DNA of 8,123 nucleotides from an uncultured Clostridia bacterium (GCA_947165745.1 CAMVBO010000059.1:1-8123), one strand, 5' to 3'. Positions 1 to 5,355 are shown, numbered from the stretch's first letter. Program-made: numbers and translations. Notes: generated from the sequence alone by a model not told the origin.

Positions 1-65
1 CAGCTGGATAGAGCGTCTGGCTACGGACCAGAAGGTCAGGGGTTCGAATCCCTTAGGGTCCGCCA
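1..65 (+). tRNA. tRNA-Arg(ACG), 5' end cut off by window edge
   Basis: The 3' part of a tRNA gene is visible. It has the end of the D arm (AGCTGGATAGAGC), an anticodon stem at 16-20/28-32 with loop CTACGGA giving anticodon ACG at 23-25, and a T arm at 38-54 with loop TTCGAAT. It continues with the acceptor 3' strand at 55-61, discriminator G62 and an encoded CCA at 63-65. ACG, read as ICG after deamination, decodes CGU/CGC/CGA arginine codons. About a dozen 5' acceptor and D-arm bases lie outside the window. The last 18 bases (48-65) recur exactly at 189-206. Confidence 0.96.
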
Positions 66-102
66 AAAATCCCGTTACCCCATCCGGGGTGACGGGATTT
101 TT
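66..102 (+). terminator. Intrinsic terminator directly after tRNA-Arg
   Basis: A long hairpin starts right after the CCA. ATCCCGTTACCCC (69-81) pairs with GGGGTGACGGGAT (86-98) around an ATCC loop, with one T-G wobble, flanked by A and T runs and ending in TTTTT. This is a textbook Rho-independent terminator for the tRNA transcript. It also forms the left end of the repeat shared with 2043-2110, so it may have arrived with that element. Confidence 0.9.
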
Positions 103-133
103 CTGTGTGGAACCCAAGGGATAATCGAACCCC
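66..133 (+). repeat. 68-bp dispersed repeat, copy 1
   Basis: This stretch aligns without gaps to 2043-2110 at a fixed offset of 1977 bp, with 8 differences in 68 positions. It contains the terminator hairpin, a CTGTGTGG spacer, and the arm GGAACCCAAGGGATAATCGAACCCC in pieces at 109-133. Most differences lie in the hairpin stem and keep pairing. The two copies are in the same orientation on either side of the 527-aa gene. Confidence 0.92.
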
Positions 134-155
134 TTTTGCGAACGCGTGAGCAAAT

Positions 156-206
156 GGGGTTCGGCCTGCCGCGACGCGCAGCGGCGCCATCCCTTAGGGT
201 CCGCCA
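156..206 (+). pseudogene. tRNA-Arg 3'-half copy with a 25-nt insert in the T loop
   Basis: GGGGTTCG (156-163) matches tRNA positions 39-46 (T stem and start of the T loop). Positions 189-206 match tRNA 48-65 exactly, including discriminator G and CCA. Between them one T-loop base is replaced by 25 nt (164-188), which fold into a small GC hairpin (GCCGC 168-172 with GCGGC 181-185). No D arm or anticodon arm precedes the fragment, so it is not a functional tRNA. Confidence 0.7.
189..206 (+). repeat. 18-bp direct repeat of the tRNA-Arg 3' end
   Basis: ATCCCTTAGGGTCCGCCA is identical to 48-65 of the tRNA. Centre-to-centre distance is 141 bp. The repeat covers the 3' strand of the T stem, the 3' acceptor strand, the discriminator and CCA, which is a common crossover location for tRNA-targeting integrases. 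Confidence 0.93.
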
Positions 207-209
207 CCC

Positions 210-251
210 AACAACGCTGATTTTGATACGAAATCAGCGTTGTTACTTTTT
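210..251 (+). terminator. Perfect 14-bp intrinsic terminator
   Basis: AACAACGCTGATTT (210-223) pairs perfectly with AAATCAGCGTTGTT (231-244) around a 7-nt loop, followed after AC by TTTTT (247-251). It lies just downstream of the second tRNA 3' end. It is probably the ancestral terminator of the tRNA-Arg gene before the 66-206 segment appeared. Confidence 0.9.
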
Positions 252-263
252 GTCCATAAGCTC

Positions 264-292
264 TTGTAAATATGGCACCTCTCAGCTATAAT
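264..292 (+). promoter_or_regulatory. Sigma-A-type promoter of the 527-aa gene
   Basis: TTGTAA (264-269), a 17-bp spacer and a consensus TATAAT (287-292). Transcription would start near 299, giving a leader of about 33 nt. No operator-like repeat overlaps it. Confidence 0.8.
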
Positions 293-331
293 TTTCATAG
301 GAAATAGCAGAATACACAAGGAGACGACGGC

Positions 332-1915
332 ATGAGAAAGGCATTATCATTGTTTATCCTGCTTGCGCTGACGATGTGCGCAGAAGCTGAGCCTGTCTTT
401 ACCGGGGATGGGGATATCTATTATCACGCCATACCGGACTGTATGGGACGGGAATATGACGAAGCATCCGATGACAATGGCTTGTACCCCTGCCCGGTGT
501 GTGTGCAGGATGAGCGAGATTATCCGGGGCTGGAGGTCTTTCAGATCGCCGGTCTGACCATCATTCGCATGTCCGATGATTGGATGGCTGCACAGACAGA
601 CACTTCAGGCATATTTGCGATGACCGAGGAGGAGGAATACACCGGGGAGGAGGCTGAAGCCCGCGTGGCCCAATACCTTCACGGGGATGCCTATACCGAG
701 TTCAAACGCGCGGTTCGCGAGGGCGGCACATCGGAATCCATCGCCCGGATCATGTCAAACTATGCCTTAAACTGCGATTGGTGTCAGACTGTCCATCTGG
801 GCGGCGCTTGGTACGATGTATACGGGAACATGGAATATCCGTCTCCCTATGATCACGATCTTAATTTCCGCTTTTTCTTCGGACCCATGTCCCAGACAGG
901 CGTTGTATTGAAGGAGCATATTTCCGACGAATACGACGACTATTTCACCGAGGGCTTTCAGGACCCGCCGCTGATCGTTCCGGAGGCTGTGCCGACGTGG
1001 TCCACGAATATCGAAGGCGGTGAGCTGAACCTCTACACGACCCACGGCTTTCACCTGATGGTTTTTCGGTTGACCGGAAAGGACGCCCTTTTGATGCCAA
1101 GACTGACGCTGGACGGCCCGGGCTGGCCCGAAAAGGTGGAAGTGCTGGCCGCCGATGTCGACGGGGACGCACTCTACGGAGCGGTGCTCTCCCAAGGTCA
1201 GGCCGAGGCCCTCAGGCAGGGCAGGGCTCGCCTCTCCTGGAAGCACTTTGAAGATTTCCAGAGGGATTGGGAGGATGTGCCTTATAGCGTTGTTGAGACA
1301 GAGCAGGAGTACGGCGACTGGCTGGTGGTGGACCGCGACGGGCGGAGCCTGCTGCGTTCAGATGGGCGGATCGAGCGGGATGGCGATGTCTTTCTGACCG
1401 ATGACGACATGCCCCGCTCCGCATATGAGGCCATTGGCTTTGTGGACGAGGATGGCTGGTATGATCGCGAGTTTCGGTCCTGCACCCTCTATAACGCCGC
1501 GCAGGGAACCACGCTGTTGCGTGGGGAATACCTCTTTCACTGGGCGGACAGCAGGGCTCATGGCTTCGACTATAACACCTGGCTGGATGTTTCCGTGTAT
1601 GCCGAAGGAGCGTCCGAACCGCTGGCAACACTGGAGAGCGACGATGGCAGCGTTCCCCTTTCATATTGGACCGATTCGCCGAACCCCGTCACCCGCTTCA
1701 CGGTATCCAGGGACGCGGCGGTTTACCTGGGCAGCTTTGACGATCCGCTGCCCGACATTCCCGATGGCTGCTTCGCCTTCCGGCTGACCAGCGGCTTCTC
1801 CGACCGGGCGCACGACTTGCGCAGCGTGGTCATCGTCTGGTCCCTTGACGGCAAAGAAACACCCGCAGCAGAAATAGCTGGCAACATAGGAAAACAATGG
1901 AAACAAGTGCAATAA
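332..1915 (+). CDS. Secreted protein of unknown function with N-terminal Cys/His motif
   Basis: The start is fixed by AAGGAG at 318-323, 8 nt before ATG, and by a promoter just upstream. Residues 1-19 form a Sec signal peptide with probable signal peptidase I cleavage after AEA. C16 is not in a good lipobox (LTMC). The mature N-terminus has YYH32-x4-C37-x16-C54-P-x-C57, a pattern resembling the small zinc-binding Ada-like module that some exported Firmicutes proteins carry. A second C-x2-C-x3-H lies at C148, C151 and H155. The remaining ~370 residues are acidic and rich in Trp, Tyr and Asp, apparently beta-rich, and I recognise no family. There is no transmembrane segment after the signal and no sortase motif. 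The gene stands alone between the tRNA locus and the M-box, bracketed by the 68-bp repeats. Its codon choice looks less GC-biased than that of the other genes, which would fit later acquisition. Expression as an exported protein is likely; function is unknown. Confidence 0.88.
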   Translation: MRKALSLFILLALTMCAEAEPVFTGDGDIYYHAIPDCMGREYDEASDDNGLYPCPVCVQDERDYPGLEVFQIAGLTIIRMSDDWMAAQTDTSGIFAMTEEEEYTGEEAEARVAQYLHGDAYTEFKRAVREGGTSESIARIMSNYALNCDWCQTVHLGGAWYDVYGNMEYPSPYDHDLNFRFFFGPMSQTGVVLKEHISDEYDDYFTEGFQDPPLIVPEAVPTWSTNIEGGELNLYTTHGFHLMVFRLTGKDALLMPRLTLDGPGWPEKVEVLAADVDGDALYGAVLSQGQAEALRQGRARLSWKHFEDFQRDWEDVPYSVVETEQEYGDWLVVDRDGRSLLRSDGRIERDGDVFLTDDDMPRSAYEAIGFVDEDGWYDREFRSCTLYNAAQGTTLLRGEYLFHWADSRAHGFDYNTWLDVSVYAEGASEPLATLESDDGSVPLSYWTDSPNPVTRFTVSRDAAVYLGSFDDPLPDIPDGCFAFRLTSGFSDRAHDLRSVVIVWSLDGKETPAAEIAGNIGKQWKQVQ

Positions 1916-1980
1916 AGCCCATCGATCAAAGACGTTCTACAGTACAGACAGCATCTTTTTGTTACTCACAGATTCTTTGT

Positions 1981-2013
1981 GTTACCCTTGCATAGACGGT
2001 AACATAAGGTAAC
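1981..2013 (+). repeat. GTTACC/GGTAAC cluster after the 527-aa gene
   Basis: GTTACC at 1981-1986 is inverted relative to GGTAAC at 1998-2003 and 2008-2013, the last two 10 bp apart (one helical turn). A looser GTTACT lies at about 1960. It could be a weak hairpin or a protein-binding site, but no promoter is obvious beside it. Apart from this I see nothing in 1916-2040. Confidence 0.35.
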
Positions 2014-2042
2014 TTTGTATCAGAATCAGTGTCTCTTTCCAA

Positions 2043-2079
2043 AAAATCCCGTTGTCCCATCCGGGGCAATGGGATTTTT
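2043..2079 (+). terminator. Terminator hairpin within repeat copy 2
   Basis: ATCCCGTTGTCCC (2046-2058) pairs with GGGGCAATGGGAT (2063-2075) around ATCC, with G-U wobbles, and runs into TTTTT. It is the first plausible terminator after the stop of the 527-aa gene about 130 nt upstream, and it isolates that gene from the mgtE promoter. Compared with 66-102, one stem pair has changed A-U to G-C and others have swapped to or from wobble, so the fold is kept. Confidence 0.8.
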
Positions 2080-2110
2080 CTGTGCGGAACCTATGGGATA
2101 ATCGAACCCC
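2043..2110 (+). repeat. 68-bp dispersed repeat, copy 2 (no tRNA attached)
   Basis: Gap-free match to 66-133 with 8 differences. Homology stops at the CGAACCCC arm (2103-2110), and the right arm and tRNA 3' end of copy 1 are absent. A short GC stretch (CCGCCGCGCACTG) that follows vaguely resembles 169-180 of copy 1, suggesting internal deletion. No tRNA precedes this copy. Confidence 0.9.
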
Positions 2111-2146
2111 CCGCCGCGCACTGTCAAATTTAATTTTCCCAACCGG

Positions 2147-2175
2147 TTGACAAACCGCCCGGCGTGGCCTACAAT
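2147..2175 (+). promoter_or_regulatory. Promoter of the M-box/mgtE transcript
   Basis: A consensus TTGACA (2147-2152), a 17-bp spacer and TACAAT (2170-2175). Predicted start is near 2182, a few bases before the first M-box nucleotides, so the riboswitch is the beginning of the transcript. Confidence 0.9.
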
Positions 2176-2187
2176 ATATGTGTGGAA

Positions 2188-2337
2188 ATCCGGTAAGTAA
2201 GGCTACCGCAGGGATATGGATTGCTGCCGCAAAGTGGTGGAGACACCATGAGAGGGTCAACAGGGGATATCGAAGCACAAGGTATCACCTAACGCAATTG
2301 CACCGCCCTGCGAAGCTGAAGCTCGAACGGTGCAGGG
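2188..2337 (+). ncRNA. M-box (ykoK-leader) magnesium riboswitch aptamer
   Basis: Conserved M-box landmarks occur in order: GTAAGTAAGGCTAC (2193-2206), TTGCTGCCGC (2221-2230), GGGTCAACAG (2254-2263), ATCGAAG (2269-2275), AAGGTATCACC (2279-2289) and GAAGCTC (2318-2324). The long-range P2 helix is perfect: CGCAGGG (2207-2213) with CCCTGCG (2306-2312). A GTGGTG/CACCAT hairpin with a GAGA loop sits at 2234-2249. This family binds Mg2+ and folds to favour termination when Mg2+ is plentiful. Placement just upstream of mgtE agrees. P1 is less clear by eye. Confidence 0.95.
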
Positions 2338-2358
2338 AAATCATGTTCGCGTGTGATG

Positions 2359-2387
2359 AATCCGCATCCGTTTGGGTGCGGATTTTT
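2359..2387 (+). terminator. Riboswitch-controlled terminator
   Basis: AATCCGCATCC (2359-2369) pairs with GGGTGCGGATT (2374-2384) around GTTT, followed by the T run at 2383-2387. It is the OFF structure of the M-box expression platform. Its 5' strand can alternatively pair with GGATATGGATT (2212-2222) inside the aptamer in 10 of 11 positions, counting one G-U, which gives a candidate antiterminator. Confidence 0.9.
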
Positions 2388-2424
2388 GCATCCAATTTAT
2401 ATCACATCAAAAGGGGGTAATGGA

Positions 2425-2511
2425 ATGGACGCTGGCGGTAGTAGCTATGGCACATACGCGGATCACATACGACGGCCCGGCCTGAAGGCGCCCGTTCCCG
2501 CCCGCACGTAA
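2425..2511 (+). CDS. Candidate 28-aa upstream ORF in the mgtE leader
   Basis: An ATG lies 7 nt after a strong GGGGG-type ribosome site (AAGGGGG, 2411-2417). It opens 28 codons ending in TAA, with N-terminus MDAGGSSYGTYADH and C-terminus RRPGLKAPVPART. The ORF lies between the riboswitch terminator and mgtE, so it would be made only in read-through transcripts. The C-terminus has two prolines and several basic residues, as in some nascent-chain sensors, but no known arrest motif is recognised. An overlapping alternative (ATG 2420 to TGA 2485, 21 aa) sits too close to the same ribosome site. Translation is inferred, not shown. Confidence 0.4.
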   Translation: MDAGGSSYGTYADHIRRPGLKAPVPART

Positions 2512-2522
2512 CGAATGGCGCC
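2487..2522 (+). promoter_or_regulatory. Leader hairpin covering the upstream-ORF stop codon
   Basis: GGCGCC (2487-2492) pairs with GGCGCC (2517-2522), continued by CGTT (2493-2496) with AACG (2510-2513) across a 3-nt bulge. It spans the last codons and TAA of the upstream ORF, so a ribosome translating or stalled there would open it. A regulatory role is inference. Confidence 0.4.
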
Positions 2523-2560
2523 GTCCATATGATCTCACATTGTGTCCTGCTCCTGTCAGA

Positions 2561-2589
2561 GGGGCGGTTTTCGCGCGGAAAGCCGCTTC
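2561..2589 (+). promoter_or_regulatory. Hairpin upstream of the mgtE ribosome site
   Basis: GCGGTTTTC (2564-2572) pairs with GGAAAGCCGC (2578-2586 region), giving 9 bp with one G-U and a GCGCG loop, extendable outward by wobble pairs to 2561/2589. No T run follows, so it is not a terminator. It ends about 18 nt before the mgtE Shine-Dalgarno and could affect leader stability or initiation. Confidence 0.4.
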
Positions 2590-2620
2590 CCAAAAATCTG
2601 AACGATTGGAGGAGTGACCC

Positions 2621-3976
2621 ATGAAGGAGAGAACCGAAATTCTCGCAGAGACCTTCCGCAAGCTGACGGAAGAGAAAAAATACGCGAGCCTGCGGGATCT
2701 GATGCAGACGCTGTATCCCGCCGACATCGCCACCATACTCAGCGACATGCCCGAGCGCATGATGCCGGCCATCTTCCGGCTGCTGCCCAAGGACCTGGCC
2801 GCCGAGACCTTCGTCGAGATGGAGAGCGACGTGAAGGAGGAGCTGATCACCAGCTTTTCCGACACCGAGCTGAAGGCCGTCATCGACGAAATGTACATGG
2901 ACGACGCCGTGGACCTGATCGAGGAGATGCCCGCCAACATGGTGCGGCGCATCCTGGCCCAGGCCGACGCCGACACCCGCAAGCAGATCAACGAGATATT
3001 GAAATACAAGGAGGACTCCGCCGGGTCCGTGATGACCACCGAGTTCGTGGCCCTCACGCCCCAGACCACCGCCGCAGACGCCATCAACGAAATCCGCGCC
3101 ACCGGTGTTGACAAGGAGACCATCAACACCTGCTACGTGCTGGACGACAAGTACCACCTGCTGGGCACGGTCACCATCCGCTCGCTGATCCTGGCCCGGC
3201 CGGACGAGACCTGTGAAAGCCTGATGACGGCCAACGCCGTCAGCGTGAACACCCAGGACGACCAGGAGACCGCCGTGCAGACGATGTCGAAGTACAACAT
3301 CACATCGCTGCCCGTGGTGGACGCCGAAAACCGCATGGTCGGCATCATCACCGTCGACGACGCCCTGGACATCATGGAAGAAGAGGCCACCGAGGACATC
3401 GCGAAGATGGCCGCTATCACCCCTTCCGACAAGCCCTACCTGCGCACCGGCGTGTTCGAGACGTGGAAAAACCGCATCCCGTGGCTGCTGCTGCTGATGG
3501 TTTCCGGCACGTTCACCGGCATCGTCATCACCCGGTTCGAGGACGCGCTGAAGCTGTTTCCGGTGCTGTTTGCCTCCGTGCCCATGCTGATGGACACCGG
3601 CGGTAATTCCGGCAGCCAGGCCTCCGTCTCCGTCATCCGCGCCCTGTCCCTGGGCGAGCTGGAATTCAAGGACATCTTCCGGGTCATCTGGAAGGAGTTT
3701 CGGGTCTCCTTCCTGTGCGGTCTGACGCTGGCCGTGGCCAACTACGGCAGGCTCCTGCTGCTGGAAAAGATCACGATGCTCCAGGCTGTCACCATCTGCT
3801 TGACCATGATGTTCACCGTGATGATCGCCAAGTTCGTGGGCTGCACGCTGCCGCTGCTGGCCAAGAAGGCCAAGCTGGACCCGGCCGTGATGGCCAGCCC
3901 GTTCATCACTACCATCGTGGACGTGCTGTCCCTTCTGATCTACTTCTCCTTCGCCACGGCGATATTGCACGTGTAA
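2621..3976 (+). CDS. mgtE: Magnesium transporter MgtE
   Basis: A dimeric Mg2+-selective channel of the inner membrane that imports Mg2+ and is gated by cytosolic Mg2+. At 451 aa it is full length. The order is an N-terminal superhelical MgtE_N domain (about 20-125, with repeated 'DLMQTLYPADIATILSDMP' type turns), two CBS domains (about 135-258, including SVMTTEF and VVDAENRMVGIITVDDALD), a connecting helix, and a five-helix membrane domain from about 280. The family signature PMLMDTGGNSGSQ is at about 321-333. D434 in the last helix (TTIVDVLSLL) corresponds to the pore Asp of Thermus MgtE. The start is set by GGAGGAG (2608-2614), 6 nt before ATG. Transcription is under the upstream M-box, so the gene should be on when Mg2+ is low. 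It is monocistronic and ends at the terminator at 3993-4024. Confidence 0.97.
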   Translation: MKERTEILAETFRKLTEEKKYASLRDLMQTLYPADIATILSDMPERMMPAIFRLLPKDLAAETFVEMESDVKEELITSFSDTELKAVIDEMYMDDAVDLIEEMPANMVRRILAQADADTRKQINEILKYKEDSAGSVMTTEFVALTPQTTAADAINEIRATGVDKETINTCYVLDDKYHLLGTVTIRSLILARPDETCESLMTANAVSVNTQDDQETAVQTMSKYNITSLPVVDAENRMVGIITVDDALDIMEEEATEDIAKMAAITPSDKPYLRTGVFETWKNRIPWLLLLMVSGTFTGIVITRFEDALKLFPVLFASVPMLMDTGGNSGSQASVSVIRALSLGELEFKDIFRVIWKEFRVSFLCGLTLAVANYGRLLLLEKITMLQAVTICLTMMFTVMIAKFVGCTLPLLAKKAKLDPAVMASPFITTIVDVLSLLIYFSFATAILHV

Positions 3977-3992
3977 TTGCGAGGGGACGCAA

Positions 3993-4024
3993 CAAAAAAC
4001 CAGCCGCTTCGCGGCTGGTTTTTG
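3993..4024. terminator. Bidirectional terminator between convergent genes
   Basis: CCAGCCGC (4000-4007) pairs with GCGGCTGG (4011-4018) around TTC, with A6 on the left and T5 on the right that also pair. It is 17 nt after the mgtE stop and about 24 nt past the stop of the converging minus-strand gene, so it can serve both. Confidence 0.92.
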
Positions 4025-4047
4025 TATGACTTTCGGACGTCTGGGCG

Positions 4048-5355
4048 TCACTCGCTCTTTTTGTTCAGCTGTTCGATGAAGGTATCAAACACATCCATCA
4101 GCGCGGCGTTCATGCTGTCCAGTTCCGCCTCGCTCCAGCCGGGCTTTTCAATGCCCATCGCCGTCAGATAGGGTGCGGCCTCGTCCGTCAACGCCAGGCG
4201 CGCGGCGCTCAGCGCGGCGGCAAACTGCCCCTTCACCTCCGGGAACGCGTGCATCAGGTCGAAATCCATGGCCGCCACGCTCAGGGACATGCGCCCTTCC
4301 TTGATGACACTCGAAGGATCGTTGCCAGCGTCCACCATCATCTCATACCACTTCATCAGCTTTGCGCCGTAATAGAGGCTGACGCAGGTCTTACCGTCAA
4401 ACTCGCCGCTGGCGCCGTCGGCAGCGGGGTCCACGTACTTTTGAATGGCATACACAAGGTCCGCGATTCTGCTGCCGTCGTCCATCGGCTGGAATTCGGG
4501 CATGTCCAGCGTCACGCCGGCGGCGGCCTCCCGCTCGGCGGCGCCCGCCTGATAATCATAGAGCATATCCCGGTCGCTCCGCGCGCCGGCCAGCGCCGCT
4601 TTCACGTCGTCCGTCTTGAGCATCGGGGCGGTGCCCTTGGGCACGTTGTAGGCCACCAGCGCGACCAGATAGAGCTGAACGCCGTTGAATTCATCCAGCT
4701 CCTCGCACCCGAACATCGCGTGATGCGTCAGGGACTCGCCGTTGACAAAATTCCAGCTGGCCTGCACCATCGAAGCCGGCTTGCCCTTGATCTCGAACCG
4801 CTCCTGGCCGTCGATCTTATAATCGCTGCCCGCGTACTGGGACGCGAAGGATTCGTCAAAGGTCTGCTTCATAAAGCTCTGGGCATCCTCGTCAAAAGCG
4901 TCCAGGGAATCGTACATGGCGATGAACACATCGCCGTTTATGCCCGAGACCTCCAGCCTGGCGTGATCGCTGCCTGAAGTGACATCTACGCGCTCCATGG
5001 TGGTAAAGGGGGCGGGAAGGTTGTAGGGAAGGGTGTAGGTCTTTGCGTCAAGGCCGGGGCCCACGCTGACATACAGGATGACGCTCTCATCGAACAGCGC
5101 CTCCCAGGTGGCCTCGTCCACCGCGCCGGTGGCCTCCAGGCCGTGATCCTTCTGGAAGCTCTCGACGGCGCTGGCGGTCTTCCCGCCATAATCGCCGTCG
5201 GCGGTTCCCACGGAATAGCCCAGCTCGTTCAGGCGCAGCTGCAGATACAGCGCGTCCAGACCCCGGCTGCCCCGCTGCAGCTCCAGCGCCAGGGCGGAGC
5301 TTCCAATCAGCGTCAAAACCAGCAGCAGGCACAGCAGTTTCCCAAATGCCTTCAT
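4048..5355 (-). CDS. Exported peptidoglycan-binding-domain protein, C-terminal function unknown
   Basis: Residues 1-23 form a signal peptide with cleavage likely after ALA. Residues 27-88 are a PG_binding_1 domain, with the characteristic LQRGSRGLDALYLQLRLNELGY, DGDYGGKTASAVESFQ and TGAVDEATWEALF segments. This fold docks onto cell-wall peptidoglycan. The remaining ~345 residues match no enzyme family I recognise and have no hydrolase signature or transmembrane helix. A helical C-terminal third (about 300-435) is visible. The protein is probably held at the wall, with an unknown partner or substrate. The start is supported by AAGGGGA just upstream (minus strand, about 5361-5368) and by the promoter at 5385-5413. 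The gene is transcribed separately from the next minus-strand gene, whose terminator lies between them. Confidence 0.88.
   Translation of the reverse strand: MKAFGKLLCLLLVLTLIGSSALALELQRGSRGLDALYLQLRLNELGYSVGTADGDYGGKTASAVESFQKDHGLEATGAVDEATWEALFDESVILYVSVGPGLDAKTYTLPYNLPAPFTTMERVDVTSGSDHARLEVSGINGDVFIAMYDSLDAFDEDAQSFMKQTFDESFASQYAGSDYKIDGQERFEIKGKPASMVQASWNFVNGESLTHHAMFGCEELDEFNGVQLYLVALVAYNVPKGTAPMLKTDDVKAALAGARSDRDMLYDYQAGAAEREAAAGVTLDMPEFQPMDDGSRIADLVYAIQKYVDPAADGASGEFDGKTCVSLYYGAKLMKWYEMMVDAGNDPSSVIKEGRMSLSVAAMDFDLMHAFPEVKGQFAAALSAARLALTDEAAPYLTAMGIEKPGWSEAELDSMNAALMDVFDTFIEQLNKKSE

Larger units (their letters stand above)
66..206 (+). mobile_element. Candidate 141-bp tRNA-3'-end insertion element (att-like ends)
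   Basis: The segment is bounded by an 18-bp perfect direct repeat of the tRNA-Arg 3' end: ATCCCTTAGGGTCCGCCA at 48-65 and 189-206. That is the signature left when an element integrates at a tRNA 3' end and restores it. The sequence after the second repeat is a strong terminator, as would be expected of the original tRNA downstream region. The element encodes no protein and no integrase is in the window, so it would be a non-autonomous element or the scar of a deleted island. A local duplication of the tRNA 3' half is an alternative. The mobile interpretation is inference; the repeats are seen directly. Confidence 0.45.
109..206 (+). other. Three-way-junction RNA/DNA fold ending in a CCA acceptor-like tail
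   Basis: The arm at 109-122 pairs with 189-202 in 12 of 14 positions (mismatches at 112/199 and 115/196). Inside this helix sit two hairpins. CGAACCCC (126-133) pairs with GGGGTTCG (156-163), extended by 135-139/150-154, and GCCGC (168-172) pairs with GCGGC (181-185). The closed helix is followed by G and CCA, imitating the end of a tRNA acceptor stem. Whether it is transcribed is unknown, since it lies between two terminators. Confidence 0.6.

Noticed and set aside
48..206. CRISPR or tandem tRNA array
   Set aside because: There are only two copies of an 18-bp unit and no repeated spacer pattern, and the second tRNA copy lacks the D and anticodon arms.
1982..2278. 98-codon minus-strand ORF in the gap before mgtE
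   Set aside because: It overlaps the promoter and M-box aptamer on the opposite strand, and the product shows no domain. The RNA explanation accounts for the sequence.
2420..2485. Alternative 21-aa upstream ORF starting at ATG 2420
   Set aside because: Only 2 nt separate it from the GGGGG ribosome site. The ATG at 2425 has normal spacing, so that frame is preferred, though neither is proven.
2402..4051. 549-codon open frame on the minus strand across mgtE
   Set aside because: Antisense shadow of mgtE: His/Gly/Gln/Asp-rich low-complexity product with no recognisable fold. The MgtE reading is certain.
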